A stretch of 54,256 nt of DNA from Clostridia bacterium. Its GTDB lineage: Bacteria; Bacillota; Clostridia; Christensenellales; Aristaeellaceae. The notes under the pieces are model-generated. The model searched no databases and was not told the DNA's origin. It saw nothing but the letters and a program-made list of their open reading frames with translations. The DNA lies in contig JAFPWH010000007.1 of the NCBI GenBank assembly GCA_017395065.1, positions 1 through 54,256 on the forward strand, given 5' to 3'. The position numbers and the translations under genes are program-made. How positions within the stretch are numbered: the stretch's first letter is position 1; each line of letters starts with the position of its first letter. Shown piece by piece: positions 26,267-34,918 of this stretch.

Positions 26267-26923
26267 TCATCTTGCCGGGAACCACGAACAGATCTCCCGG
26301 GCGATCAGGCTGTGTCCCAAAGGAGACGGGTGGTTTACGTGGCTGAGCAGATCGTTTAAGTCTCCGCCCGCGCTTACGTAGCGCTCAAAGGCAGAAAAGC
26401 TGTCGCCGAGAGCCGCTTCGTATTCCGAGGCCAGAGAACGGATCAGCCGGGCGTGCGCGCCCAGCGTCTGTTTGCTTTCGTTTTCGAAGGCACAGTCCCT
26501 GTCCCAGCTCGGCGTCATGAGGACGAGTTTTATCTTCTCTTTGAGCGCCGCTTCGATCATGCTTCGCCACGCTCTTTCCGCGCTTGCAAGGCCGCGTCTT
26601 CTGTCGTTCAGCCCGTAGTCCAGTACGATCAGGTCCGGTCCGTGGCGCAGCGCCTCGCCGAAGCGCGCCGCGCCGGACACGGAATCCTCACCGCCGACTG
26701 CCGTGACGATGACGTTGATCAGCGCGAAGGGAAAGCGCTGCGCGAGCGTCTTGTGCACCTGATGCGGATAGGCATTGAACGTGTCGATCCAGGGCGTGCA
26801 CGCGTAGCCCGCAGGCACGCTGTGCCCGTGAAAGACGAGGTTCACGGCGCGGTTGTCCGGCCAGCGCAGCGAAAGAACGTCGCACAGGCCGGCAAGGTAA
26901 GTCATTTTATCCGGGATCGCCAT
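26267..26923 (-). CDS. SGNH/GDSL-type hydrolase
   Basis: A 218-residue SGNH-fold hydrolase without signal peptide. Block I is VFHGHSVPAGY, with Ser in a G-H-S instead of G-D-S context; block III is LDYGLNDRR (Asn); block V is NHPSPLGHS with the catalytic His. This subgroup is probably an esterase or deacetylase of carbohydrate substrates. The ATG at 26923 follows GGGAGG. It starts 15 bp after the stop of the beta-propeller gene, so the two are co-expressed and may act on the same glycan. That link is inference. Confidence 0.82.
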   Translation of the reverse strand: MAIPDKMTYLAGLCDVLSLRWPDNRAVNLVFHGHSVPAGYACTPWIDTFNAYPHQVHKTLAQRFPFALINVIVTAVGGEDSVSGAARFGEALRHGPDLIVLDYGLNDRRRGLASAERAWRSMIEAALKEKIKLVLMTPSWDRDCAFENESKQTLGAHARLIRSLASEYEAALGDSFSAFERYVSAGGDLNDLLSHVNHPSPLGHSLIAREICSWFPAR

Positions 26924-26938
26924 GATCTGCCTCCCAAA

Positions 26939-28291
26939 CTAAAGTGAACCGGTCTTTCGGAACCTCGCGGACTGCGTGTTGCCCAGTGGTTCCATATCGC
27001 CCGAGACGGAGTAGAGCGCGCCGTTTCGGTATTTGATCTCGAGGATGAGTATCCTGCCCGCGAGGGAATCGAGCGTTTTTTGCTTAAAGCGCGGCGTCCA
27101 GCAGGTGCTGTCTCCCGAAAACGGGAGGCAGTCGACGTGGTCGAAGCCCGGCGCGGTCTCGTCCGTGCCCCAGACGCGCTGCGCCGCGTCCTCCCCGCAG
27201 GTATCGACGACGGCCATCGTGGCGTGCTCCGCGCTGAGATTTACGCGGATGTCTCCGCCCCGGTAGAGGAATTCGCGGGTGATGACCGTGGCGTCGTCCT
27301 CCGTTTTCAGGGCGATAAAGCCGTCCTTTCTTAAGCGGTAGACGCGGATTCGGCCGTTTTGGTGGCTGCGGAAGGCCTCGCCGTGCGCTTCGGGCGTGTA
27401 GGCGCCGTACAAAATCACGTCACCGTTTGGCAGCGCACGGGCCTGAGACAGCCACGAAAGCGACATTCCCTCCCCGTCGTCCGGCAGAAAGGGACTGCGC
27501 AGGGAGCGCAGGAAGTGGTGCCCGTCCCACGAATAGGCCAGCTGCGGCACGATGCTGCCGGATTCGTATTTGGTTTTCCGGCTGGGCGCGTTGCGCGTGT
27601 ACATCATGGGAAATCCGACGACCGTGCCCGCGTATTCGAAGGCGCTCATGCCGTAGAGTTCATCCAGCGCGCCGTCCAGCGCGTCCTGGTGAAGGCACAG
27701 TTCGTAGTCGCTGTAGTGTATGAAATCGCGCGTCTCGCAGTAGCCCGCGCTGCGGTTGCCCCAGGTGGGGCGGTGCAGTATCGTGTAGCAATCGCGTTTC
27801 GTGTTGTAAAACGCGCCGCCCACGGGCTCACACTGCCAGCCCGGAATTTCGCTCAAAAAGAGCTTCCAGGAAAGCAGATCGGGCGAAGCGTACACCTCCG
27901 CAAAGGCGCGCATGCGCTCGCGGTCCACCTTCGTAAGGATCAGCTTGTATTTTTCCTCCGCGCGGGCGTTTACGTCTTCTATGACGGTGACGGGCTCCCA
28001 CGCGTCCATGAGCGGCATGACGACGTTCCGGCCGTCCGGCCCATAAAGCGGCTCGAAGCGTACGCCGTCCCGCGAGGACGCGGCAAGGAGCGCGCATTTC
28101 CCGTCGGACCTGCGGGTGCCCATGTAGAGCATGATAAAGCTGTCTCCCCGCATGAAGACCCAGGGCGAAAAGTAATCCGTGCTGAAGAGCGGGTCAAAGT
28201 ATTCGCTGAGCAGCACGGGCGTCCCGTAGACGCGGTGCGTGCCCTCGCGCCCAAACAGACGGTAATCGTCGAAGAAGAGCTCGGTATACAT
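26939..28291 (-). CDS. Five-bladed beta-propeller glycosidase-like protein
   Basis: A 450-residue cytoplasmic protein with repeated W/Y-D-G and S-x-D-G-xxF blade motifs (SSRDGVRFEPL, SPDLLSWKLF, SWDGHHFL). They fit the GH43/GH32/GH68-like beta-propeller superfamily, and a C-terminal beta-sandwich-like part follows. Candidate acidic residues are the N-terminal FFDDYRLF and the central WQCEPVGGAFY, but I cannot assign a glycoside hydrolase family or confirm activity. It begins 26 bp after the dehydrogenase stop with no terminator between, and is followed by an SGNH hydrolase, so a glycan substrate seems likely. Confidence 0.72.
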   Translation of the reverse strand: MYTELFFDDYRLFGREGTHRVYGTPVLLSEYFDPLFSTDYFSPWVFMRGDSFIMLYMGTRRSDGKCALLAASSRDGVRFEPLYGPDGRNVVMPLMDAWEPVTVIEDVNARAEEKYKLILTKVDRERMRAFAEVYASPDLLSWKLFLSEIPGWQCEPVGGAFYNTKRDCYTILHRPTWGNRSAGYCETRDFIHYSDYELCLHQDALDGALDELYGMSAFEYAGTVVGFPMMYTRNAPSRKTKYESGSIVPQLAYSWDGHHFLRSLRSPFLPDDGEGMSLSWLSQARALPNGDVILYGAYTPEAHGEAFRSHQNGRIRVYRLRKDGFIALKTEDDATVITREFLYRGGDIRVNLSAEHATMAVVDTCGEDAAQRVWGTDETAPGFDHVDCLPFSGDSTCWTPRFKQKTLDSLAGRILILEIKYRNGALYSVSGDMEPLGNTQSARFRKTGSL

Positions 28292-28317
28292 GGTCGTTCT
28301 TCCTTTCCGCGGCGCGC

Positions 28318-29715
28318 TTACACCACTTTGCCCGGATTCAGTATGCCGTTGGGGTCGAACACGGCTTTGATGCCGCGCATGAGCTCGATCTGCTTTTGCC
28401 CGAGGCTATCGCTCAGGAACTGCTTTTTGGCGTGGCCGATGCCGTGCTCGCCGCTGACCTGCCCCCGAAGGCGCCGGGCTTCGGCGTACAGCCTTTCCAT
28501 GACGCCGGAAAGCTTTTGCTTCCATTCGTCCTCGGGCAAAGCGTCTCTGCAGACGTAGATGTGCAGATTGCCGTCGCCCGCGTGGCCGAAGGAGTGGATG
28601 CGGATCTGCGCATCCCGCGCGATTTCGGTCATCTTCGCCACGAATTCCGCGATGGCGTTTCGGGGAACGACCACGTCGCATTCGTCCATCGTGTCGGTGC
28701 TGCCCTTGATCGCCTCCAAAAACGCGCCGCGGGCGTTCCAGATGCTTTCCTTTCGCTCGTCCGTATCCGCGAGCAGCACGTCTTTTGCGCCCAGTGAGAG
28801 CGCCGTGTCGGTGAGCAGCTCGATCGGCTTTTCCAGCGCCTGTGCGCTGGCCCCGTCCAGGCGCACCAACAGATAGGCGTCCGCGCCGGTGTCCGGGAAT
28901 TGCTTGCCCAGATATTCCTCCGCGCAGGAGATGACCTCGCGCTCCATGAATTCGATCGCCGTGGGTTCACAGCCGCTTTTGAGCAGTTTCGGCACCGCGC
29001 CGATGCAGGCGTCCAGCTCTGCGAAGGGTATGAGCAGGGAGACGTTGGCCGCAGGCTCCGGGATCAGCTTTACGGTCAGACGCGTAAGGAACCCCAGCGT
29101 GCCCTCGCTGCCGATCATCAGGTCGATCAGGCTGTAGCCTGAGGAGGTCTTGACCGTCTTTCCGCCGAGGTGAATCAGCGTGCCGTCTGCGAGGGCCACG
29201 TCCATGCCCAGAATGTAGTCCCGCGTGACGCCGTAGCGCACGGCGCGCATGCCGCCCGCGTTGGTCATCGCGTTTCCGCCCATCGTGGCGGTTTTCTCGC
29301 CGGGATCGGGCGGGTAAAACAGCCCCGTGCCCTCGAGCGCCTTCGGAAATTCCATCAGCAGTACGCCGGGCTCCAGCGTGGCGGTCAGGTTGTCCGTGTC
29401 GACCTCGAGCACTTTTTTCATTTTTTCCGTGGACAGCACGACGCCGCCGTGCACCGCGACGCAGCCGCCGCAAAGGCCCGTGCCCGCGCCGCGCGGGGTG
29501 ACCGGGATGCGCCTTTCGTTGCAGTATTTGAGCACCGCGCAGATCTCCTCGGCGCTGAGTGCCTGCAGCACTGCCTCAGGCAGAAAGGAGCCGTATTCGG
29601 TCATTTCGTCGTGCGCGTAATCGCTCAGGATCTCGTCTTTGCCAAAGACCCTGCCCGGCATGAGGCTTGAGAAATAGGCCATGTCTTTGTCTGTGACCCG
29701 ATTAAATGCGTTCAT
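28318..29715 (-). CDS. FAD-linked 2-hydroxyacid (D-lactate) dehydrogenase of the Etf complex
   Basis: A 465-residue FAD enzyme of the GlcD/Dld type. The FAD-binding PCMH domain has TPRGAGTGLCGGCV and DPGEKTATMGGNAMTNAGG; the C-terminal oxidase domain ends in HSFGHAGDGNLH, SGEHGIGHAK and DPNGILNPGK. Its start overlaps the end of etfA by 14 bp. With EtfA and EtfB it should form an Ldh-Etf complex like LctBCD of Acetobacterium woodii, which oxidises lactate with NAD by electron confurcation, using reduced ferredoxin to drive the step. The substrate could be another 2-hydroxyacid. No lactate permease or racemase gene is next to it. Confidence 0.92.
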   Translation of the reverse strand: MNAFNRVTDKDMAYFSSLMPGRVFGKDEILSDYAHDEMTEYGSFLPEAVLQALSAEEICAVLKYCNERRIPVTPRGAGTGLCGGCVAVHGGVVLSTEKMKKVLEVDTDNLTATLEPGVLLMEFPKALEGTGLFYPPDPGEKTATMGGNAMTNAGGMRAVRYGVTRDYILGMDVALADGTLIHLGGKTVKTSSGYSLIDLMIGSEGTLGFLTRLTVKLIPEPAANVSLLIPFAELDACIGAVPKLLKSGCEPTAIEFMEREVISCAEEYLGKQFPDTGADAYLLVRLDGASAQALEKPIELLTDTALSLGAKDVLLADTDERKESIWNARGAFLEAIKGSTDTMDECDVVVPRNAIAEFVAKMTEIARDAQIRIHSFGHAGDGNLHIYVCRDALPEDEWKQKLSGVMERLYAEARRLRGQVSGEHGIGHAKKQFLSDSLGQKQIELMRGIKAVFDPNGILNPGKVV

Positions 29716-30898
29716 GGGAGCCCTCCTTGAGCGTAGAGATGAGTTCGGGCAGTATCTCGTACAGGTCGCCCACGACCGCGGTGTGCGCCACGTTGAAGAT
29801 AGGCGCGTCCGGGTCGGTGTTCACGGAGACGATGTACTCGCTCATGTTCATGCAGGAAGCGAACTGTATGGCGCCGCTCACGCCGAAGGTGATTATCAGG
29901 CGGGGCCGCACCGTTCTGCCGGACAGGCCGATCTGCCTTTCGTTGCCCGCCCAGCCCTTTTCAACAAGGGGTCGGGAAACCGCCCAGTCGCCGCCGAGCA
30001 GCAGAGCAAGCTCCCGGATCATTTCGAGGTCCTGCTGTTTTTTGAGTCCCCTGCCGCCAACGACCAGCACCTCGGCGTCCGAGATGCTCTTTTTGGGCGG
30101 GATCGCCTGCGACGACAGGAGCTTGATTTTCGAATCGTATGCTCCCTTCGGGATCGGGCGATAAACGATCTCCCCCGAGGCTTCGCTTCGTCTTACGGGC
30201 GCGTCCATCACCTTGTAGCGCACGGTCGCGAACTGCGGACGCGTGTTTTGGGTGACGATCTGCGCCATGATGTTGCCGCCGAAGGCGGGGCGTATCTGTA
30301 CGAGGTCGCTGTCCGGCCGGAGGACGAGCTGCGTACAGTCCGCCGTGAGCCCCGTGTGAAAGCGCGTGGCCAGCCTCGGCGCGAGCGAGCGCCCGACGAG
30401 GGTCGAACCGACCAGCACGACCGAGGGCTTCGTCAGGCGTATCGTGTCCTCTACGCAGGCGGCCCAGGCGTCCGCCTTGAAGCCGTAAAGCGCCTTGTCG
30501 TCGTAGGCGTAGACCGTCCTGACGCCGAAGTGTCTGAGCTCCTCCGCGCTTTCGGCGATATTCTCGCCGACGACGGCCGCGTTCACTTCGTAGTTCAGGG
30601 GCGCGGCCAGTTCCAGCGCTTTTCCGATCAGCTCCGTGGACACGGGATGCAGTTTGCCCGCGCTTACCTCGGCGAAAACGAGGATGCCCCTCCATTTCGT
30701 CTTGTCGACCTGCACGGTCTTGGTTTCCAGCTTGATGATCGCCTGCTTCGGACAGGCCTTCACGCAGGTGGCGCAGTTTTTGCATCCGCCGTTTATCTGC
30801 GCAAGGCCGCCTGCGATCTCAATCGCGCCGAAGGGGCAGACCCCGGCGCACAGGCCGCAGCCGTCGCACTTGCGTTCGAGGATCGCTATCTTTGCCAT
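29702..30898 (-). CDS. etfA: Electron transfer flavoprotein alpha with N-terminal 2[4Fe-4S] ferredoxin domain
   Basis: A 398-residue EtfA. Residues 1-60 form a bacterial ferredoxin domain with two CxxCxxCxxxCP motifs (Cys11, 14, 17, 21 and Cys39, 42, 45, 49). The EtfA part follows, with the C-terminal FAD-binding segment GGRGLKKQQD and SGAIQFASCMNMSEYIV. The extra ferredoxin domain is found in Etf proteins of bifurcating/confurcating complexes such as LctC and passes electrons to or from ferredoxin. It lies 13 bp after etfB and overlaps the dehydrogenase gene. Confidence 0.95.
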   Translation of the reverse strand: MAKIAILERKCDGCGLCAGVCPFGAIEIAGGLAQINGGCKNCATCVKACPKQAIIKLETKTVQVDKTKWRGILVFAEVSAGKLHPVSTELIGKALELAAPLNYEVNAAVVGENIAESAEELRHFGVRTVYAYDDKALYGFKADAWAACVEDTIRLTKPSVVLVGSTLVGRSLAPRLATRFHTGLTADCTQLVLRPDSDLVQIRPAFGGNIMAQIVTQNTRPQFATVRYKVMDAPVRRSEASGEIVYRPIPKGAYDSKIKLLSSQAIPPKKSISDAEVLVVGGRGLKKQQDLEMIRELALLLGGDWAVSRPLVEKGWAGNERQIGLSGRTVRPRLIITFGVSGAIQFASCMNMSEYIVSVNTDPDAPIFNVAHTAVVGDLYEILPELISTLKEGSHERI

Positions 30899-30911
30899 CG
30901 CTTGCGCCTCC

Positions 30912-31691
30912 TTACAGGAATTTGCGGCTCTTAAGCCGCTCTATCAGCTTTTGCGCGCTGTCCGGGCCGCTGATGACCTCGCGCGTCACGTTGTTTTCCG
31001 GCGGAAAGATCCTCTCCACCTGCGTCGCGCTGCCGCTTAAGCCGTAGTGCGTCTCGTCGGTATCCGGAAAGTCGTCCAGGGAAAGGATATTGACCGGCTT
31101 TTGCCCGATCTCGTGCGCGGTCTTCAGCGAGGGAAGGCGCGGCATATAGATGTCCTTCTGCACGGTGATCAGGCAGGGAAACGGTATGTGCACGGTTTCG
31201 ATCACATCCTGAAGCTGCTGGCAGACATCTATGCCGTCCCCCGCCGGCTCCACGGCCGAGACCCAGGCCGCGTGCGGGATGCCCATGTGCTCGGCGACGG
31301 CGGGCCCCACCTGCGCGGTGTCGCCGTCGGTGGTCTGCCGCCCGCAGATGATCAGATCGTAATCGCCCGTCGAGCGTATGGCCTGGCTCAAGGTATAGCT
31401 GGTGGCCAGCACGTCCGCGCCGCCGAGCCTTCTGTCGCTGAAGACGTAGCCCTCGTCCGCGCCCATCATGTAGGCCTCGCGCACCACGGCCTGCGCCTGC
31501 GGCGGGCCCATCGTGCCCACGCTGATTTTTCCGCCGCAGCGTTCCCTGAGCCTGAGCGCTGTTTCGAGCGCGTACAGGTCGTAGGGATTCAGCTTGCTGA
31601 GTACGCCGGCGCGCTTGAGCACGCCCGTTTTTTCGTCCACCTCGACCTTGTTGGTCGCGGGCACCTGTTTTATGCATACGAAAATATTCAT
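30912..31691 (-). CDS. etfB: Electron transfer flavoprotein beta
   Basis: A 259-residue EtfB that binds the bifurcating/confurcating FAD and NAD. The N-terminal MNIFVCIKQVPATNKVEVDE and GRQTTDGDTAQVGPAVAEH (nucleotide-binding loop) are typical of the bifurcating group, in contrast to AMP-binding EtfB proteins. It is the first gene of the operon, with a clear promoter at 31756-31784 and a GAGGT ribosome site. The long 5' leader, about 60 nt, shows no obvious riboswitch. Confidence 0.95.
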   Translation of the reverse strand: MNIFVCIKQVPATNKVEVDEKTGVLKRAGVLSKLNPYDLYALETALRLRERCGGKISVGTMGPPQAQAVVREAYMMGADEGYVFSDRRLGGADVLATSYTLSQAIRSTGDYDLIICGRQTTDGDTAQVGPAVAEHMGIPHAAWVSAVEPAGDGIDVCQQLQDVIETVHIPFPCLITVQKDIYMPRLPSLKTAHEIGQKPVNILSLDDFPDTDETHYGLSGSATQVERIFPPENNVTREVISGPDSAQKLIERLKSRKFL

Positions 31692-31755
31692 CGCACCGAC
31701 CTCGCTTTATGGAGATAGGAAATACCCGTTCAGGCCGCTTTGCCTGTTTGTTAAG

Positions 31756-31784
31756 ATTATACAGTGAAAACGCTCCTTCGTCAA
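31756..31784 (-). promoter_or_regulatory. etfB operon promoter
   Basis: TTGACG (31784-31779) and TATAAT (31761-31756) with a 17-bp spacer. Confidence 0.88.
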
Positions 31785-31805
31785 GCGATTCGCGCCCCGC
31801 GGCGC

Positions 31806-31834
31806 TTGAAAGACGCGAAGATTTGTGATAGAAT
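31806..31834 (+). promoter_or_regulatory. Promoter of the secreted metalloprotease
   Basis: TTGAAA at 31806-31811 and TAGAAT at 31829-31834 with a 17-bp spacer; divergent from and about 20 bp away from the etfB promoter. Confidence 0.75.
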
Positions 31835-31916
31835 CCTTCCCGTAAAGCTTTTCCCGGAGCGCGCGCCGCTTCAGAGAAGAGCCGAAGCAGAGATTTTCAG
31901 CGAGGTGCACCAAACT

Positions 31917-32765
31917 ATGAAGACCCGTTTCGTCCGTTTCATATGTTTCGCAATGCTGCTTTCGGTGACGGCGCTGTGTTTTGCGCCGGCGGCGGCCGCA
32001 AGTCCCTTCCGCAGCCCGCGCGGCTCCTGCGATTTCATCGGCGGCACCACGGTCGTCGTCACAATCTTCGTGGACGATCCGTACAACAACTGGGACTTTT
32101 CCCGCAGCTCGGACAAAACCTCCTATTTCCGCGTGCTCTCCCGGCTCGAAACCGCCTGCAGCTGGCTGAGCGGCCAGGTCAGCCGCTACGGCGCGAGCGC
32201 AAAGATCTATTGGGACTGGCACAACCTAAAGCACATGTACTACTGGTTCACCTCAAACAAAAACATGCGCGACTACGAAAACACCTACACCGAGCTTCAG
32301 CGCTTCATAACAGACAATATACCCCTTCAGACGATACGCGATTATTACAGCGCGGACAACGTGCTGTTTATGGCGCTGTACAATCAGAGCAAAAGCGACA
32401 CGAACGGCGGCGTGTCCTTTCCGCTGGATTTCTATGCTTACGCAAACGCCGACGACGCCTACGAGATCCTGTGGGTCATGGACGAGGACAACGGCCGCTC
32501 GGTCAGCGCCGCGGGGCTCGCGCACGAGATCATGCACTGCTTCGGCGCGGTCGATCTGTACGCCGCCTCGGAATACGTCACCCGTCAGTATGCAGACCAT
32601 CTCAATTCGATCCGTTCGAACGACATCATGTTCCGTATCGATTACAGCAACCCGGATCACATCGGCGAGAGCTTTTCCGAGCTCGACGCGTATTACCTGG
32701 GCCTAATCTCCTTCAGCGCCGACCGGCAAAAATACGGGCTGAGCAGGAGCTCCTTCGCAAAATAG
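31917..32765 (+). CDS. Secreted metzincin-type zinc metalloprotease
   Basis: A 282-residue exported protein with a Sec signal peptide (residues 1-29, cleavage after AAA). The zinc site is HEIMHCFGAVD: His203, Glu204, His207, Gly210 and a third ligand Asp213. HExxHxxGxxD with Asp instead of the last His is the pattern of snapalysin-like metzincins, and SNDIM (Met238) can serve as the Met-turn. The ATG at 31917 has GAGGTG upstream; a frame extension upstream spans the promoter and is discarded. It stands alone between promoter and terminator. The substrate is unknown; the catalytic domain makes up nearly all of the mature chain. Confidence 0.82.
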   Translation: MKTRFVRFICFAMLLSVTALCFAPAAAASPFRSPRGSCDFIGGTTVVVTIFVDDPYNNWDFSRSSDKTSYFRVLSRLETACSWLSGQVSRYGASAKIYWDWHNLKHMYYWFTSNKNMRDYENTYTELQRFITDNIPLQTIRDYYSADNVLFMALYNQSKSDTNGGVSFPLDFYAYANADDAYEILWVMDEDNGRSVSAAGLAHEIMHCFGAVDLYAASEYVTRQYADHLNSIRSNDIMFRIDYSNPDHIGESFSELDAYYLGLISFSADRQKYGLSRSSFAK

Positions 32766-32781
32766 GAAAGCACGGAAACAT

Positions 32782-32822
32782 AAAGAGCGCGGCGGAGGTA
32801 AAGCACCTCTGCCGCGTTCTTT
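32782..32822. terminator. Bidirectional terminator after the metalloprotease
   Basis: An 18-bp stem (32782-32799 with 32805-32822, two G-T pairs) with AAAGA/TCTTT ends, so each strand ends in TTCTTT. It serves two convergent genes. Confidence 0.92.
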
Positions 32823-32832
32823 ACGACGCAGT

Positions 32833-33552
32833 TCAGAATTCCTGCTCCGGCTGCCAGACGAACAGTCCCTGCGTCGGGGCGATGGTTTGGATGAGCTCAA
32901 GCATTTCCGGCGTAGGGGCGTACACGGTCATGTAGGTGTCGCCTCCGTCCAGCGTGAAGAGCGCGCCCTCGCCGGGGAAGGCGACGCGCAGGCCGGCGGC
33001 TTTATCCGTTTCGCAAACGAGTTTTATCAGCTCGTCCGGATCGGGGTCGTCGAGCCACTCGTTTCCCTCCGTCCTTCCGACCGTAAGGTTGAAGTAGCAG
33101 CCGAGCTTCATGAGAAGCTCCGCCTGATTCTGTCGGATGACCCCGATGCGGGGCGGCCTGAGGAAATAGTCCTCGGCAGCGAAATACCTGCCGCCGCGCG
33201 CGGGCGGGACCTGCTTTGGAAGAATGTCCACGATCCAGTACGTTTGGGACATCAGCGCTTCGATCATTTCGCTCGTCCACTCGTTTCCGCTCTCCAGCGC
33301 GAGATCTATGCCGTCCTCCGACAGCACGCCGCGCCTCAGGTCCCTTGGCAAAAGCCCCTGTTCGTCCAGCGCGAAATCGTGCTTCCAGTCGCTGCCCGTG
33401 TAGTATTCGCGAAGCTCTTTTAAGCACTTTTGCAGTTCGCAAAAGCGCGGCGTCAGCAACTTATCCTGCGTCATGAGCTCCAGGGCGCGGTTCAAAAGCG
33501 CTTCGTTGCGTGCGACGCGCTCCACGCTCAGCTTTCTGTCTTCATCGATCAT
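32833..33552 (-). CDS. DUF4298-domain protein
   Basis: A 239-residue cytoplasmic protein. The N-terminal part (about 5-90) matches the DUF4298 pattern (ELREYYTGSDWKHDFALDE and LPRDLRRGVLSEDGI). The remaining 145 residues are an acidic alpha/beta domain that I do not recognise. The start is the ATG at 33552. An ATG 20 codons upstream lies next to the -10 box of the promoter (33604-33609) and would not be in the transcript. The function is unknown. Confidence 0.75.
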   Translation of the reverse strand: MIDEDRKLSVERVARNEALLNRALELMTQDKLLTPRFCELQKCLKELREYYTGSDWKHDFALDEQGLLPRDLRRGVLSEDGIDLALESGNEWTSEMIEALMSQTYWIVDILPKQVPPARGGRYFAAEDYFLRPPRIGVIRQNQAELLMKLGCYFNLTVGRTEGNEWLDDPDPDELIKLVCETDKAAGLRVAFPGEGALFTLDGGDTYMTVYAPTPEMLELIQTIAPTQGLFVWQPEQEF

Positions 33553-33603
33553 ACCGTGCCACGCCCCTTCGAGTCTTTCGTATCGTCTGCCGGCTATGTC
33601 GCT

Positions 33604-33632
33604 ATTATACATTCCGCGGGCGGACTTGTAAA
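33604..33632 (-). promoter_or_regulatory. Promoter of the DUF4298 gene
   Basis: TTTACA (33632-33627) and TATAAT (33609-33604) with a 17-bp spacer. Confidence 0.85.
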
Positions 33633-33682
33633 GCGCAAAAGGCGCTTCTTTTGCGCGTCGTCGCGCATCGCCGCGCTTTGCG

Positions 33683-33712
33683 TTGACTAACCGGCTTTAA
33701 AAGTGATATAAT
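33683..33712 (+). promoter_or_regulatory. Promoter of the cation diffusion facilitator gene
   Basis: TTGACT at 33683-33688 and TATAAT at 33707-33712 with an 18-bp spacer. No palindromic metal-regulator site is evident. Confidence 0.82.
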
Positions 33713-33741
33713 TCCCGAAAATCCTTTTCGAGGCAAGTATT

Positions 33742-34860
33742 ATGGTACAGACTGAAAACAGAAACCGCACGATCGTCAAAACCAGCCTGATCGGCATCGC
33801 CGCCAACGTGTTCCTGGCGTCGTTCAAGGCCGCCGTCGGGCTGATCTCCTCCTCCGTGTCCGTCATACTGGACGCGGTGAACAATTTGAGCGACGCGCTC
33901 TCTTCGCTGATCACCATCATCGGCACGAAGCTCGCGCACAGATCGCCCGACCGCAAGCATCCCCTCGGGCACGGGCGCGCCGAATACTTAAGCGCCACCG
34001 TGATCGCGATCATCGTGCTGTACGCGGGCGTGACCTCGCTGGTCGAATCGATCAAAAAGATCATCCATCCGCAAACGCCCTCCTACACGGTGTGGGCGCT
34101 GGTGATCATCGCCGCCGCCATCGCAGTCAAGCTGCTGCTGGGACGCTTCGTCAAGAGCACCGGCGAAAGAGTGGACAGCGACGCGCTCAAGGCCTCCGGC
34201 AGCGACGCGCTGTTCGACGCGGTCATAAGCCTTGGCACGCTGATCACGGCGGGCATCTTCATGCTGACGCACGTCAGCCTCGAAGCGTACGTCGCGGGGC
34301 TGATCTCGCTCTACATCATCAAATCCGGCATCGAAATGCTGATGGAGACGCTCAGCGAGATCATCGGCAAGCGCGTCGATCCCGAGCTCGCGCGCAAGGT
34401 CAAGGCCTGCATCAATTCCTTTGAGCAGGTCGGCGGCGCCTACGATCTGATCATACACAATTACGGACCCGAGCAGCTGATCGCGTCGGTGCACATAGAG
34501 CTGCCCGAAAACATGAGCGTCGGCGAGGCGGATGCGCTGGAGCGCGCCATCAGCGAAAAGGTCTACAGCGAGTGCGGCGTGATCATCACCGGCATTTCCG
34601 TCTACTCCCAGAACACGCTGGGTGGAGAGTCGCACGAATTGGAGCAGAAGGTTCGGTCCGTCGTTTCCGCCTACCCGCAGATCCTCGGAATGCACGGTTT
34701 TTTCCTGAGCGCCGACGGCAAAGACGCGCGCTTTGACGTGATCGTAAGCTTCGAGGAAAAGGACCGCGAGAGCCTGCACAAGCGCCTGCTCGAACAGGTA
34801 AAAGCCATCAAGCCCGATTGCACGTTCAACATCGTGCTGGATTACGATATTTCGGACTGA
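33742..34860 (+). CDS. Cation diffusion facilitator, probably manganese-type
   Basis: A 372-residue CDF exporter with six transmembrane helices and a cytoplasmic C-terminal domain longer than usual. The intramembrane metal site reads N47xxxD51 (DAVNNLSD) on helix 2 and D154xxxD158 (GSDALFD) on helix 5. Zinc CDFs such as YiiP have D/HxxxD and HxxxD here; the Asn-Asp-Asp-Asp set matches manganese exporters of the MntE group. HPLGHGRAEY after helix 2 is conserved. The tail, about 170 residues, may contain two ferredoxin-like metal-sensing domains. Export of Mn(II), or possibly Fe(II), by proton antiport is inferred. Confidence 0.88.
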   Translation: MVQTENRNRTIVKTSLIGIAANVFLASFKAAVGLISSSVSVILDAVNNLSDALSSLITIIGTKLAHRSPDRKHPLGHGRAEYLSATVIAIIVLYAGVTSLVESIKKIIHPQTPSYTVWALVIIAAAIAVKLLLGRFVKSTGERVDSDALKASGSDALFDAVISLGTLITAGIFMLTHVSLEAYVAGLISLYIIKSGIEMLMETLSEIIGKRVDPELARKVKACINSFEQVGGAYDLIIHNYGPEQLIASVHIELPENMSVGEADALERAISEKVYSECGVIITGISVYSQNTLGGESHELEQKVRSVVSAYPQILGMHGFFLSADGKDARFDVIVSFEEKDRESLHKRLLEQVKAIKPDCTFNIVLDYDISD

Positions 34861-34872
34861 ACAGACACAACG

Positions 34873-34900
34873 CAAACGGCGCCGGTTCCGGCGCCGTTTG
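34873..34900. terminator. Bidirectional terminator CDF/phosphoesterase
   Basis: A 13-bp perfect stem CAAACGGCGCCGG/CCGGCGCCGTTTG with a 2-nt loop; T-rich ends on both strands. It closes the CDF gene and the convergent six-gene run. Confidence 0.85.
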
Positions 34901-34918
34901 TCATATGGATAGAACGAG

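Noticed and set aside
31707-32222. Minus-strand 171-codon frame over the metalloprotease start
   Set aside because: It lies opposite the signal peptide and both divergent promoters and has no motif.
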